From contig JAWKNA010000005.1 in the NCBI GenBank assembly GCA_041391925.1, forward strand, positions 124,001 through 188,000: a stretch of DNA of 64,000 bases. Reading direction: 5' to 3'. Position numbers and translations under genes: made by a program. Source of the stretch: JBPOFM01 sp041391925 (lineage in GTDB: Bacteria > Bacteroidota > Bacteroidia > Flavobacteriales > Flavobacteriaceae). The notes under the pieces are model-generated. The model was not told the origin of the DNA and did no database searches. It saw only the letters and a program-made list of their open reading frames with translations. How positions within the stretch are numbered: position 1 is the first letter of the stretch; every line of letters starts with the position of its first letter. This document shows positions 24,137 through 32,561 of the stretch, piece by piece.

Positions 24137-24314
24137 ATATATTGATTAAATGCATATTCATATCATCATAACATATAGCAAGTCCGACGCTTCAATAAGG
24201 CGACTCTTTTTTGGGTATATGTAACGATGCAGTTGCGCATAATTTTTATTTATTATTTCCTCAAAGCTAGGGAAAAAAAGTTAAAGTTGTATTTTTGATG
24301 TCTAAATTTTTTTT

Positions 24315-24920
24315 ATGAAATCTTTATTGTCCCTATTTTTTGGTCTTGTTTTTTTGATCAGCTGTGCTCAAAACAAAAAACCCCTGATGGAAGAAACCGA
24401 ATTTCAAAAAGAAATCAATGCCGAATATAAAGATGCCTCCACATCTCCTCTGAAAGAGAAGGATTTGAAAAATTTTGAAGGCTTGGAGTTCTTTAAGTTC
24501 GATTCTGCATTTGTGGTCACGGCAACTTTCAAAAGAACCTTGGATCAAAAACCTTTTAAAATGAAGACCACTACTGAAAGAGCTCCTGAGTACATCAAAT
24601 ATGGCGAAATTTCTTTTGAGCTGAAGGGAGAAACCTTCAAACTGAATGTGTATCAAGGACAGGATTTGATGAAGAAAGAAGGCTTTGAAGATTACCTATT
24701 CTTGCCTTTTTTGGATAACACCAATGGTGATACAACCTATGGAGGAGGTCGTTACATCGATATGCGTATTCCAAAAGGGGAGACGTTGGTGGTCGATTTT
24801 AATTCGGCCTACAATCCCTACTGTGCCTACAATGAAAAGTATTCCTGTCCCATTGTTCCGAGAGACAACTATTTAGATATCGAAGTAAGGGCAGGCGTGA
24901 AGGTTTTCAAAAAGCATTAA
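24315..24920 (+). CDS. DUF1684 domain-containing lipoprotein
   Basis: A 201-residue lipoprotein (lipobox LISC). The mature domain has the DUF1684 marks: LKEKDLKNFEGLEFF, a central beta sheet with GEISFELKGETFKLNVYQ, LFLPFLDNTNGDTTYGGGRY, and the C-terminal DFNSAYNPYCAYNEKYSCP segment. Proteins of this family are widespread in Bacteroidetes; no activity is proven. It ends 3 bp before the convergent amtB stop codon. Confidence 0.88.
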   Translation: MKSLLSLFFGLVFLISCAQNKKPLMEETEFQKEINAEYKDASTSPLKEKDLKNFEGLEFFKFDSAFVVTATFKRTLDQKPFKMKTTTERAPEYIKYGEISFELKGETFKLNVYQGQDLMKKEGFEDYLFLPFLDNTNGDTTYGGGRYIDMRIPKGETLVVDFNSAYNPYCAYNEKYSCPIVPRDNYLDIEVRAGVKVFKKH

Positions 24921-26149
24921 TGGTCATTCATCCTAAAATCAGGATAGGCATGCATGCCATGCTCATGGATGTCTAAACCTTCCACTTCTTCATTGGAGGA
25001 TACTCTCAACCCAATCGTTTTTTTCAGAATCATAAGAATCACAAAAGAGGTAGCGCAGCAAAAAAATCCAACCACCACAACACCTATAAATTGATTGAGG
25101 AACTGTGACCAACTTGCAAGATTGCCAAACATCCCTACGGCCAGTGTTCCCCAAATGCCACAGATCAAATGTACGGAAATAGCACCCACTGGATCGTCCA
25201 ATCGCAATCTGTCGACAAGACCGACAGCAAACACAATCAAAATTCCAGCTATCAACCCGATTACAATGGCATCGGTTGCTCCCATTTGATCGGCTCCCGC
25301 GGTAATGCCAACCAAACCTCCCAAAATACCATTCAATACCATTGACAAATCATTTTCCTTGAATTTAAGATACGACACCAATGCGGCACTAAAACCTCCA
25401 GAAGCCGCTGCCAAACAGGTGGTGACAAGTACCAATGAAGTGGTGCCGGGATCTGCCGATAAAACAGAACCCCCATTAAACCCAAACCATCCAAACCACA
25501 ATAGAAACACACCAGCGGTAGCCAACGGTATGTTGTGACCAGGAATAATACTTATTTTACCATCTTTAAATTTACCAATACGTGCGCCCAGCATACAAAC
25601 TGCCATTAAGGCGGCCCAACCGCCAACCGAATGTACTATTGTAGACCCAGCAAAATCATAAAACCCGAGTGTCTGTAAAAATCCACCGCCCCACTTCCAC
25701 ATGCCCACAATTGGATATACCAAACCTACATAGACAATGGAGAACAGGATGAAACTGAACAGCTTGATACGTTCTGCAACCGCTCCTGAAACAATAGTTG
25801 CAGCCGTAGCGGCAAACATGGCTTGGAACAAGAAGTCAGTCCAATAGGTATAATGTCCATTTGAGTAATCGGGGGATAGTCCATTGGCAGGTAAGTGCAG
25901 TCCAAACGCATGGAATCCAAACCAACCTCCCGAAAAGGCTTCTCCCGGATACATCAAACTAAAGCCGATAAGGGTGTAGGTGAGTAAGCCAATAATCAAG
26001 ACGATTACATTCTTGAATAAAATATTAATGGTGTTTTTGGCGCGTGTCAACCCTATTTCCAAGAGCGAAAAACCAAGGTGCATGATAAATACCAAGGCAA
26101 TGCAGAGCATCATCCATAGGTTGTTGGTGGTGAGAATGGCGTTTTCCAT
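24917..26149 (-). CDS. amtB: ammonium transporter
   Basis: A 410-residue Amt family channel with 11 predicted membrane segments. The conserved pore motifs are visible: FQAMFAATAATIVSGAVAER, GSTIVHSVGGWAALMA with the first pore His, LLWFGWFGFNGGS, and SVHLICGIWGTLAVGMF with the second pore His. It carries ammonium across the inner membrane. It lies 8 bp after glnK, and GlnK is the protein that blocks this channel when nitrogen is plentiful. Confidence 0.96.
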   Translation of the reverse strand: MENAILTTNNLWMMLCIALVFIMHLGFSLLEIGLTRAKNTINILFKNVIVLIIGLLTYTLIGFSLMYPGEAFSGGWFGFHAFGLHLPANGLSPDYSNGHYTYWTDFLFQAMFAATAATIVSGAVAERIKLFSFILFSIVYVGLVYPIVGMWKWGGGFLQTLGFYDFAGSTIVHSVGGWAALMAVCMLGARIGKFKDGKISIIPGHNIPLATAGVFLLWFGWFGFNGGSVLSADPGTTSLVLVTTCLAAASGGFSAALVSYLKFKENDLSMVLNGILGGLVGITAGADQMGATDAIVIGLIAGILIVFAVGLVDRLRLDDPVGAISVHLICGIWGTLAVGMFGNLASWSQFLNQFIGVVVVGFFCCATSFVILMILKKTIGLRVSSNEEVEGLDIHEHGMHAYPDFRMNDH

Positions 26150-26157
26150 GACTATAG

Positions 26158-26496
26158 TTATTGAAGTGAATCGTATCCTTTTTCGCGCGTTCGTATTCTG
26201 TAGGCTTCCTCAACTGGAGATACGATGATTTTGCCATCACCAACTTGTCCTGTGTATGCAGATTGCAAAATGGCCTCAACTGTTCTATCCAAAAATTCAT
26301 CAGAAACGACTATGGATAGGTAGCGTCGTTGTATATCCGACGTGCTATAAGGAATGCCTCTATACACATGTCCGACTTTTTCGTTACCAATTCCGGTAAC
26401 ATCCCAATAACTAAAAAAATTGACTTCAATGGCATGCAAAGCATTACGCACATCGTCAAATTTTGATTTTCGGATAATTGCCTCGACTTTTTTCAT
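26158..26496 (-). CDS. glnK: P-II nitrogen regulatory protein
   Basis: A 112-residue trimeric PII protein. MKKVEAIIRKSKFDDVRNAL opens it and TGQVGDGKIIVSPVEEAYRI is the B-loop region that binds ATP/ADP. The T-loop reads YRGIPYSTSDIQRRYLSIVV: it keeps a Tyr at residue 50 (the uridylylation position in proteobacteria) but has STSDIQRR where the classical protein has MVDFLPKVK. This variant seems usual in Flavobacteria. The gene precedes amtB by 8 bp, so the protein should regulate that channel. Two inverted repeats lie upstream. Confidence 0.93.
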   Translation of the reverse strand: MKKVEAIIRKSKFDDVRNALHAIEVNFFSYWDVTGIGNEKVGHVYRGIPYSTSDIQRRYLSIVVSDEFLDRTVEAILQSAYTGQVGDGKIIVSPVEEAYRIRTREKGYDSLQ

Positions 26497-26537
26497 TTGA
26501 TGAATTTTAAGAGGCTAAAATATAAAATTTTTGTATG

Positions 26538-26559
26538 TACCCATTATTAAAATGGGGTT
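26538..26559. promoter_or_regulatory. candidate operator 1 of glnK-amtB
   Basis: TACCC, 11 bp, then GGGGTTA forms an inverted repeat about 45 bp before the glnK start. A second copy lies 53 bp further upstream. Confidence 0.45.
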
Positions 26560-26591
26560 AAATGCAAATATTTATCACATTAAAATAATTA

Positions 26592-26612
26592 TACCCGTAA
26601 AATTATGGGGTA
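26592..26612. promoter_or_regulatory. candidate operator 2 of glnK-amtB
   Basis: TACCC, 10 bp, then GGGGTA, the same layout as operator 1. The centres are about 53 bp apart, near five helical turns, which suits two dimers on one face of DNA. Confidence 0.45.
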
Positions 26613-26670
26613 TGAATTAATAGTAATCAATTAGTGAATTCTTTTTAATTTTTGAAAATGTAAACTTTGG

Positions 26671-27042
26671 CTAAAAAAACTTTGCGATAAAAATTCCTGC
26701 AAATACTGCCAAAAACCCAATAACAAAGCTTGCAATGGTATAAATGGCAAAACTCGTAAAGTCTCCAGATTTTAAAAACAAGTGGTTTTCGTAAGCAAAA
26801 GTAGAAAAGGTTGTAAAACCACCGCAAAATCCAGTTGCCAAGAAAAGAATTTGATTTTGTGAAAGTGCATTTTGTTTGACTGCCAAGCCTAAAATGATGC
26901 CAATAAGCAAGCTACCAATGATATTAGCTGCAAATGTACCATATGGAATCCCTGATTCGGGACTGTTGAGGTATTTACCTATGATAAATCTCAATACGCT
27001 GCCTGTGCCACCTCCAACAAAAACTAATAGCAATTGTTTCAC
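26671..27042 (-). CDS. crcB: fluoride efflux transporter CrcB/Fluc
   Basis: A 123-residue membrane protein with four segments. The family marks are GGGTGSVLRF near the N-terminus, FAANIIGSLLIGI, and GFCGGFTTFSTFAYE, which holds the pore Phe and Thr residues. Fluc channels act as antiparallel dimers that leak fluoride out of the cell. The start is GTG at 27042 and overlaps the stop of the SRPBCC gene as GTGA, so the two genes are translationally coupled. No fluoride riboswitch was seen, though one might lie upstream of the operon. Confidence 0.93.
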   Translation of the reverse strand: MKQLLLVFVGGGTGSVLRFIIGKYLNSPESGIPYGTFAANIIGSLLIGIILGLAVKQNALSQNQILFLATGFCGGFTTFSTFAYENHLFLKSGDFTSFAIYTIASFVIGFLAVFAGIFIAKFF

Positions 27043-28085
27043 AATGATGGGTTTTCTACAGGTTCAACTGTTTTCAATGGAATGTAGAGTTCTGTGGTCC
27101 AATTGGCTGGGTTGGGCACTTCTTCAGGATCATTCGAGTAGATTTCGAAAGGTTTCAAATCGGAGGTTTCCAAATTATGGTCTTTTATATATTTCATGGC
27201 AGTGTTCCAAGCCTCACCAAGATTGCTGTAATCGCCTTTCAAAGTGGTTTTGAGGGCTCGTGTCCTATCCATGTAGCCACACAAAATATTGCTATCTTCG
27301 GCAACAGTTACTTTATTCTGCACAGGAATGGCATTACTCATGATTACACTACCATCATCGTTCATCTCATTATAGATGGTGAAAGACATTCCATTGGTTT
27401 GAATGGAATTGTCCTTTAAAAAATTGCGAATATCTGCCTCTTGTCTCGCCCGCATGTTAGCAATGTTGGAAGCGGTCGATGAAGTGGTTTTATAGAGGTA
27501 AAATCCGCCACCATGCTCCGTGACACCTTCCACTTTAATTGTATAGGCTTTCATGCCATTGACCACAACGCTGTCAATTTTTTTCAGCTCGCGTTCAAAA
27601 TGAGGGGCAATCTGTTTTTCCATTCCGCCCATAAAGATTGTGTAGGCCTTGAACATAAAAGGCAGGTTTTTACCTGAAATGGTCCTCGAGACATCCGTCG
27701 TTCCATCGCCATTAGGTTTGAACGTCCAAGAAATTTCAGACGGAGGAAACTCATCAATTTGCATTTTTTGTTCTATGGAACTGGGTTTGTCAGTCGAAAT
27801 GGTTGTAATGGTTCCAACCTCTCCATCGTCAACCCATTGATATGAACTTCCTACACCTTCTGTTTTTTCAGGAAGCTGTACTTTGATTTCAGGGTTTTCC
27901 TCTATCCAAGACGACCACGCTTCCCAATTTTTAAAATCAATGATGTTGTCATAAATAACAGACGCAGGGGCTTTGATGGTTCTGCTCCTAGTCACTTGGA
28001 AAGAGTTGGGTTGAACAGCAATGTAAATAGAGATGCCAATGATGGCAATGAGCAGTAAAAAAAGAATATATTTTAAGGATTTCAT
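27039..28085 (-). CDS. SRPBCC plus GyrI-like domain protein
   Basis: A 348-residue protein. It begins with one membrane helix (LKYILFLLLIAIIGISIYIAV). Residues about 30-165 are an SRPBCC (START-like) cavity domain (TRSRTIKAPASVIYDNIIDF, WEAWSSW, SWTFKPNGDGTTDVSRTISG). The rest (about 190-348) resembles the GyrI/AraC effector-binding domain (VEGVTEHGGGFYLYKTTSST, ending with YSNDPEEVPNPANWTTELYIPL). Such proteins bind small hydrophobic ligands. The start at ATG 28085 replaces a longer in-frame start at 28130. It is coupled to crcB, an odd pair without an obvious common task. Confidence 0.85.
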   Translation of the reverse strand: MKSLKYILFLLLIAIIGISIYIAVQPNSFQVTRSRTIKAPASVIYDNIIDFKNWEAWSSWIEENPEIKVQLPEKTEGVGSSYQWVDDGEVGTITTISTDKPSSIEQKMQIDEFPPSEISWTFKPNGDGTTDVSRTISGKNLPFMFKAYTIFMGGMEKQIAPHFERELKKIDSVVVNGMKAYTIKVEGVTEHGGGFYLYKTTSSTASNIANMRARQEADIRNFLKDNSIQTNGMSFTIYNEMNDDGSVIMSNAIPVQNKVTVAEDSNILCGYMDRTRALKTTLKGDYSNLGEAWNTAMKYIKDHNLETSDLKPFEIYSNDPEEVPNPANWTTELYIPLKTVEPVENPSL

Positions 28086-28370
28086 TGATTTTCTGGGTTG
28101 TTGATTGGTAGCATAACCAAAGATAATCAATTTTATACTATCACAATACCATGAGGCATTTCAATGGCTTTATTTAAAATTAAATTGATAAATAGAATTT
28201 TAAAATAGTCTTATGTGTTTTTATTGACGCTAAATTTTAGCAACAATACATTGAGAACAACAAGAGCGATAATGAAAATGAGAGCCTCCATAAAAGTGTT
28301 TATAGGGTCATCTCAAATTTTAAATAATGTCATCACTTACTTTGGAATTATCAAACAAAGCATTTTATTT
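28086..28370. other. AT-rich intergenic stretch
   Basis: Nearly 290 bp upstream of the SRPBCC gene and downstream of the small membrane protein. No gene or hairpin of note was recognised; a 66-codon plus-strand frame here looks like chance. Confidence 0.5.
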
Positions 28371-28556
28371 TTAAATGAAAGCGTATTTGATGAACGCAAT
28401 AAAAATTATGAATGAAATAAATGCAATCAAGACCCAAACACTGCCTTTGTAATATTTCCGGTGGAGTTTAAGGTCTTTTCTGTAGGTATAAATCAATGCA
28501 CTGACGAAAGCGACCAAGAATAAAATCGCAAAAATCAATTGACCTTTTGTAAACAT
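28371..28556 (-). CDS. small two-helix membrane protein
   Basis: A 61-residue protein with two membrane segments (QLIFAILFLVAFVSALIYTY and GSVWVLIAFISFIIFIAFIK) joined by the basic loop RKDLKLHRKYYK. The start MFTKGQL at 28556 is preferred over 28574. Proteins with this RKD-x-x-LH-(R/K)-K-(Y/N)-YKG loop are common single genes in Flavobacteriia. Function unknown. Confidence 0.65.
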   Translation of the reverse strand: MFTKGQLIFAILFLVAFVSALIYTYRKDLKLHRKYYKGSVWVLIAFISFIIFIAFIKYAFI

Positions 28557-28694
28557 ATAGCTATTTTTATACAAAAATAATTAAAGTAACCCAAAACAAT
28601 CCATCATTAGGATTATATTATGGTTCCTCTATAAGTACGAATGATAAATCGTTTTAGTTTTTTAATCTAACAATAAAACAAATAACCACATCAA

Positions 28695-29081
28695 ATGAAA
28701 GATAAAATTGAAGCTGTCAAAGCTTTTCACACCGCCTTTAAAATAGGTCATAGAGAAACACCCAAAGCTGATTTGGGAAAAGAAAAAAACAAGTTGCGGT
28801 TTGATTTGATGAGAGAAGAAAACGAGGAATATCTGGAAGCTGCCAATAATGACGATTTGGTGGAAGTGGCAGATGCTTTGGGAGACTTATTATATATTTT
28901 ATGCGGCACTATCATTGAGCACGGACTTCAATATAAGATTGAAGAAGTCTTTAATGAAATCCAAAGAAGCAATATGAGCAAATTGGGAGAAAATGGCGAA
29001 CCCATCTATAGAGAAGATGGCAAAGTACTGAAAGGGCCAAATTATTTTAAACCAGACATCACTAAAATATTAAATTCTTGA
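28695..29081 (+). CDS. MazG-like nucleotide pyrophosphohydrolase
   Basis: A 128-residue all-helical protein of the MazG/HisE superfamily. The metal site is the EENEEYLEA motif near residue 46 and EVADALGDLLYI about 15 residues later, giving the E-x-x-E…E-x-x-D arrangement. These enzymes hydrolyse NTPs or related nucleotides to monophosphates and pyrophosphate. GEPIYREDGKVLKGPNYFKP at the C-terminus matches the subset that resembles phosphoribosyl-ATP pyrophosphohydrolase. Single gene, with a convergent terminator downstream. Confidence 0.85.
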   Translation: MKDKIEAVKAFHTAFKIGHRETPKADLGKEKNKLRFDLMREENEEYLEAANNDDLVEVADALGDLLYILCGTIIEHGLQYKIEEVFNEIQRSNMSKLGENGEPIYREDGKVLKGPNYFKPDITKILNS

Positions 29082-29083
29082 AA

Positions 29084-29134
29084 AAAAAATTCCAAATTCC
29101 AATTGATAGATTTTATTGAAATTTGGAATTTTTT
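29084..29134 (+). terminator. bidirectional terminator
   Basis: A 15-bp AT-rich stem centred on AATTCCAAATT/AATTTGGAATT with a 21-nt loop and T-runs on both strands, between the convergent MazG-like gene and ilvE. Confidence 0.75.
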
Positions 29135-29151
29135 ATTTGAATGTTCAACTT

Positions 29152-30225
29152 TTAACTTTCAACTGAATATCTCCACCCATACGGATCGTCCGAAAGATTG
29201 TGCTGGATGTTCAACATTTTCTCCTTGAAGAACGACGCATACGAATCGTTCTTAAGCTCCAATTCAAAAATGTCGCCTCCATGTTCAAATGCCGAAATGG
29301 GGCTGATGACTGCAGCAGTTCCTGCCCCAAAGATTTCTTTTAGCGAACCATTTTTAGCAGCTTCTTTAATTTCTTTGACGCTCACGGGGCGCACTTCCAC
29401 GATAACATCACTGTCTTTTGCCAATTGGATGACACTTTTTCTAGTGACACCATCCAAAATGCGGTCGCTTGTGGGAGCGGTAAGCAAAGTGTCATTGATT
29501 CTAAAGAAAATGTTCATCGTACCAGCCTCTTCCAAATATTCATGTGAGTTGGCATCAGTCCAAATAATTTGTTGAAACCCTTTTGCCTGTGCCAATGAAG
29601 TTGGATAAAATTGTGCCGCATAATTTCCGGCAGCTTTCGCAAAACCAACACCACCATTGGCAGATCTACTATATTTTTCAGCAAACAACACTCGAACACC
29701 TCCTGTATAATAAGCTTTGGCAGGTGAACAAATAATCATAAAGCGGTAGGTGCTAGCTGGCGATGCGGAAATTGCAGCTTCTGTCGCAATCACAAAAGGT
29801 CTTATGTATAAGGAGTTGCCTTTACCTGATTTAATCCATTCTTTATCCAAACTCAACAGAGTGTTCAAACCTTCAAAAAAGAATTCTTTTGGGAATTCTG
29901 GGATTGCCAATCGTGCAGCCGATTTGTTGATACGTACAAAATTATCTTCTGGTCTAAACAAAAACACGTTGTCATCATCATCTTTATAAGCTTTCATGCC
30001 CTCAAATACAGCTTGGCCATAATGGAATACCCTAGCGGAAGGTTCCATGCTCATAGGTCCATAGGGTATGATCTTAGGCTGTTGCCATTTTCCGTCCACA
30101 TAATCACACATAAACATGTGGTCAGTAAAAGTTCGGCCAAAAACCAGGTTGTTAAAATCGACATTGTCAATTTTAGAAGTTGGCGATTTAACTATATCGA
30201 TTTCGTAAGTTGCAAGTTTTGTCAT
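29152..30225 (-). CDS. ilvE: branched-chain amino acid aminotransferase
   Basis: A 357-residue PLP enzyme that transfers the amino group to or from Val, Leu and Ile. The PLP lysine lies in GFAKAAGNY, and EEAGTMNIFFRI and DGVTRKSVIQLA are further family motifs. The long form with DPYGWRYSVES at the C-terminus is the eukaryotic-like BCAT type common in Bacteroidetes. The ATG at 30225 is chosen over an in-frame ATG seven codons upstream. It diverges from the DUF4920 gene. Confidence 0.95.
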   Translation of the reverse strand: MTKLATYEIDIVKSPTSKIDNVDFNNLVFGRTFTDHMFMCDYVDGKWQQPKIIPYGPMSMEPSARVFHYGQAVFEGMKAYKDDDDNVFLFRPEDNFVRINKSAARLAIPEFPKEFFFEGLNTLLSLDKEWIKSGKGNSLYIRPFVIATEAAISASPASTYRFMIICSPAKAYYTGGVRVLFAEKYSRSANGGVGFAKAAGNYAAQFYPTSLAQAKGFQQIIWTDANSHEYLEEAGTMNIFFRINDTLLTAPTSDRILDGVTRKSVIQLAKDSDVIVEVRPVSVKEIKEAAKNGSLKEIFGAGTAAVISPISAFEHGGDIFELELKNDSYASFFKEKMLNIQHNLSDDPYGWRYSVES

Positions 30226-30243
30226 TTCATTTTGTTTCTGATG

Positions 30244-30251
30244 CAAAAGTA
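30244..30251 (-). promoter_or_regulatory. candidate -7 box of ilvE
   Basis: TACTTTTG on the minus strand, 18 bp before the ilvE start codon. Confidence 0.4.
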
Positions 30252-30299
30252 GTCAAATATTGCAGTATAAAAAACCCTAATAAAATTTTAAAAAAATGG

Positions 30300-30307
30300 T
30301 ATCTTTG
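30300..30307 (+). promoter_or_regulatory. candidate -7 box of the DUF4920 gene
   Basis: TATCTTTG fits TAnnTTTG and lies 32 bp before the start codon. Confidence 0.45.
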
Positions 30308-30339
30308 TCGCTATATAATTTTTAAAATCGAACCATATT

Positions 30340-30843
30340 ATGAAACATATTTTAACTTTTCTGATGCTTGCAACTCTGGTTTTTTCGTGTAAGGAAAAAG
30401 AACAAAAACCTGAAGAACAAGAGGTTGCAGGAGAAGAAATGGCATATGCATCTTTTGGTGATACGATTGATGACGACAATGTAATGAGCACACAACAAAT
30501 GGCGGATAAATATAAATCCATGTCTGTTGGAGATACAATGACTGTCAAGACCACTGCAAAAGTCATCGATGTTTGCCAAAACAAAGGCTGTTGGATGACC
30601 TTGGATTTGGAAAATGGTGAAGAAGCCATGGTAAAATTCAAGGACTATGCTTTTTTTATGCCCAAAGATATCGCTGGCAAGGAAGTTATTCTTAATGGAA
30701 AAGCATTTGTCAATGAAGTTCCCGTAGATGAGCAACGCCATTATGCTGAAGATGCAGGGAAATCAGCAGAAGAAGTAGCTGCCATTACCGAGCCAAAAAA
30801 GACTTTTTCGTTTGAAGCGGATGGTGTATTAATCAAACAATAA
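30340..30843 (+). CDS. DUF4920 lipoprotein
   Basis: A 167-residue lipoprotein (lipobox VFSC). After an acidic linker it has YASFGDTIDDDNVMSTQQMA, then KTTAKVIDVCQNKGCWMTLD with the two conserved Cys, EEAMVKFKDYAFFMPKDIAG and GKAFVNEVPVDEQRHYAEDA. It is an OB-like fold typical of DUF4920. The CxxKGCW motif suggests metal or thiol chemistry, but no activity is known. The mnmD start codon follows its stop codon directly. Confidence 0.85.
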   Translation: MKHILTFLMLATLVFSCKEKEQKPEEQEVAGEEMAYASFGDTIDDDNVMSTQQMADKYKSMSVGDTMTVKTTAKVIDVCQNKGCWMTLDLENGEEAMVKFKDYAFFMPKDIAGKEVILNGKAFVNEVPVDEQRHYAEDAGKSAEEVAAITEPKKTFSFEADGVLIKQ

Positions 30844-31521
30844 TTGCAGCGCAAAATCATTACCACTGCTGATGGTTCAAAAACCATCCATTTGGTGGAC
30901 TGGAATGAGCATTACCACTCCATTCATGGAGCCATACAGGAAGCAAACCACGTTTTTATAAAGCATGGTTTGCTTTTTTTTGTGGAATCATTTCCAAAAA
31001 TATCTCCCATTCATATTCTTGAAATCGGTTTTGGTACAGGTTTAAATGCCTTTATTACGCTCATAGAAACTGAAAAATTGAATATTCCCATAATCTATAC
31101 AGGTATTGAGGCATTTCCAGTTTCTTTAGAAGAATTGAACGAAATGAATTATTCCGAACTATTGGAATTCAATAAAGCTGATATTTTCCAAAATATGCAT
31201 CTTAACTCATGGGAAGAAAAACACAGGATTACTTCACTTTTTTCATTGACCAAGCTGAAAAAATTTTTCAAGGACATTGAAGACCAAGGTGAATATGACC
31301 TTATTTATTTTGATGCTTTTGGCGCACGAGTGCAACCAGAATTATGGACAGAGACAATTTTCAAAAAAATGTATGAGGCACTAAAACCTAATGGCGTTTT
31401 GGTAACCTACTCTGCAAAAGGAAGCGTGAGACGAGCCATGCAAGCAGTTGGTTTTAAAGTTGAAAAATTGCCTGGACCTCCGGGAAAGCGTGAAATGTTA
31501 AGAGCCATTAAGGGTAAGTAA
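30844..31521 (+). CDS. mnmD: tRNA 5-methylaminomethyl-2-thiouridine methyltransferase
   Basis: A 225-residue SAM-dependent methyltransferase matching the methyltransferase half of E. coli MnmC (MnmD). ILEIGFGTGLNAFITL binds SAM, YTGIEAFPVSLEEL follows, and YDLIYFDAFGARVQPELWTE is the family mark. VTYSAKGSVRRAMQAVGF and LPGPPGKREMLRA close it. It makes the last methyl step of mnm5s2U at tRNA position 34. It starts with TTG directly after the TAA of the DUF4920 gene, with no gap, so expression depends on that gene's translation. Confidence 0.92.
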   Translation: MQRKIITTADGSKTIHLVDWNEHYHSIHGAIQEANHVFIKHGLLFFVESFPKISPIHILEIGFGTGLNAFITLIETEKLNIPIIYTGIEAFPVSLEELNEMNYSELLEFNKADIFQNMHLNSWEEKHRITSLFSLTKLKKFFKDIEDQGEYDLIYFDAFGARVQPELWTETIFKKMYEALKPNGVLVTYSAKGSVRRAMQAVGFKVEKLPGPPGKREMLRAIKGK

Positions 31522-31658
31522 TATTTGACATGCATACAAGCCAAATGTGAACAGGTGGAATCAAATGCATAAACTTTAGTTAATTCTGTTAAAGCTACAT
31601 TAAAGTCAATTCAAAACATTCGACTAATGGTTAACTTTATAGAAATAGAACTTTACAG

Positions 31659-32561
31659 ATGACAGTATTAATTACAGGTGCTACAGGATTGATAGGGAAT
31701 GAGATTGTAAAACAATGTCATGAACAGACTATCAAAGTTCATTATTTGACTACTTCAAAAGAAAAAATAAGTAATGAGCCAGATTACAAAGGTTTTTATT
31801 GGAATCCAGAAAAAGGAATTATAGATAACAACTGTTTTAAAAATGTAGATGCCATTATCAATTTGGCAGGATCAACAATTTCAAAGCGATGGACACCCTC
31901 CTACAAAAAAGAAATCTTGGAGAGCCGAATGAAGACTTTGCAACTTTTAAAAGAGTCGCTTTCTCAACTGGAGCACAATGTGGAGCATTTAATTTCAGCA
32001 AGTGCCATCGGTATCTATCCAAGTTCATTGACCAATTATTACGAAGAAGATTTCCCGAGGACTTCTACAACTTTTCTTGGAAAAGTGGCAGAGCAATGGG
32101 AGTTAAAGGCGGACGAATTTACATCTATGAATTTAAATGTTTCCAAAATAAGGATAGGATTGGTATTGTCCAACAAAGGTGGTGCCTTGCCAGAAATGGT
32201 AAAGCCCATTAAATATGGTGCAGGAGCTGCTTTTGGCAAAGGCACACAATGGCAATCTTGGATTCATCTCAAGGATTTGGCAAAGATTTTTGTCTTTGTA
32301 TTGCAAAACAGTCTGGAAGGCATATACAATGGGGTTGCGCCAAACCCTGTGACCAATACCGATTTAACAAATGCTATCGCAAAACAGCTTGAAAAACCTT
32401 TGTTCTTACCTAATATTCCAAAGTTTTTTATGAAGCTAGTATTAGGGGAAATGCATATTCTGTTATTTGAGAGCCAAAGGGTCAGTTCAAAAAAGATTGA
32501 AGAAAATGGATATGATTTTGAATTTTCCAATTTGCAGCCTGCGTTGGAGAGTTTATTGTGA
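31659..32561 (+). CDS. TIGR01777 family SDR oxidoreductase
   Basis: A 300-residue atypical short-chain dehydrogenase. The NAD(P) site is TGATGLIGNEIVKQ near the N-terminus; INLAGSTISKRWTPSYKKEI and SRMKTLQLL follow, with SASAIGIYP, GKVAEQWE, WIHLKDLAKIFVFVL, NGVAPNPVTN and the C-terminal LLFESQRVSSKKI. The typical YxxxK is altered (as usual in this YfcH/SDR39U1 group). Substrate unknown. It is a single gene 137 bp after mnmD. Confidence 0.92.
   Translation: MTVLITGATGLIGNEIVKQCHEQTIKVHYLTTSKEKISNEPDYKGFYWNPEKGIIDNNCFKNVDAIINLAGSTISKRWTPSYKKEILESRMKTLQLLKESLSQLEHNVEHLISASAIGIYPSSLTNYYEEDFPRTSTTFLGKVAEQWELKADEFTSMNLNVSKIRIGLVLSNKGGALPEMVKPIKYGAGAAFGKGTQWQSWIHLKDLAKIFVFVLQNSLEGIYNGVAPNPVTNTDLTNAIAKQLEKPLFLPNIPKFFMKLVLGEMHILLFESQRVSSKKIEENGYDFEFSNLQPALESLL

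Noticed and set aside
24917..26612. A possible second ammonium or nitrogen regulator gene inside the amt locus
   Set aside because: All extra frames here are shadows of amtB and glnK.
28215..28415. 66-codon plus-strand frame before the small membrane protein
   Set aside because: Low-complexity AT-driven frame overlapping the 3' end of the minus-strand gene; no conserved pattern.
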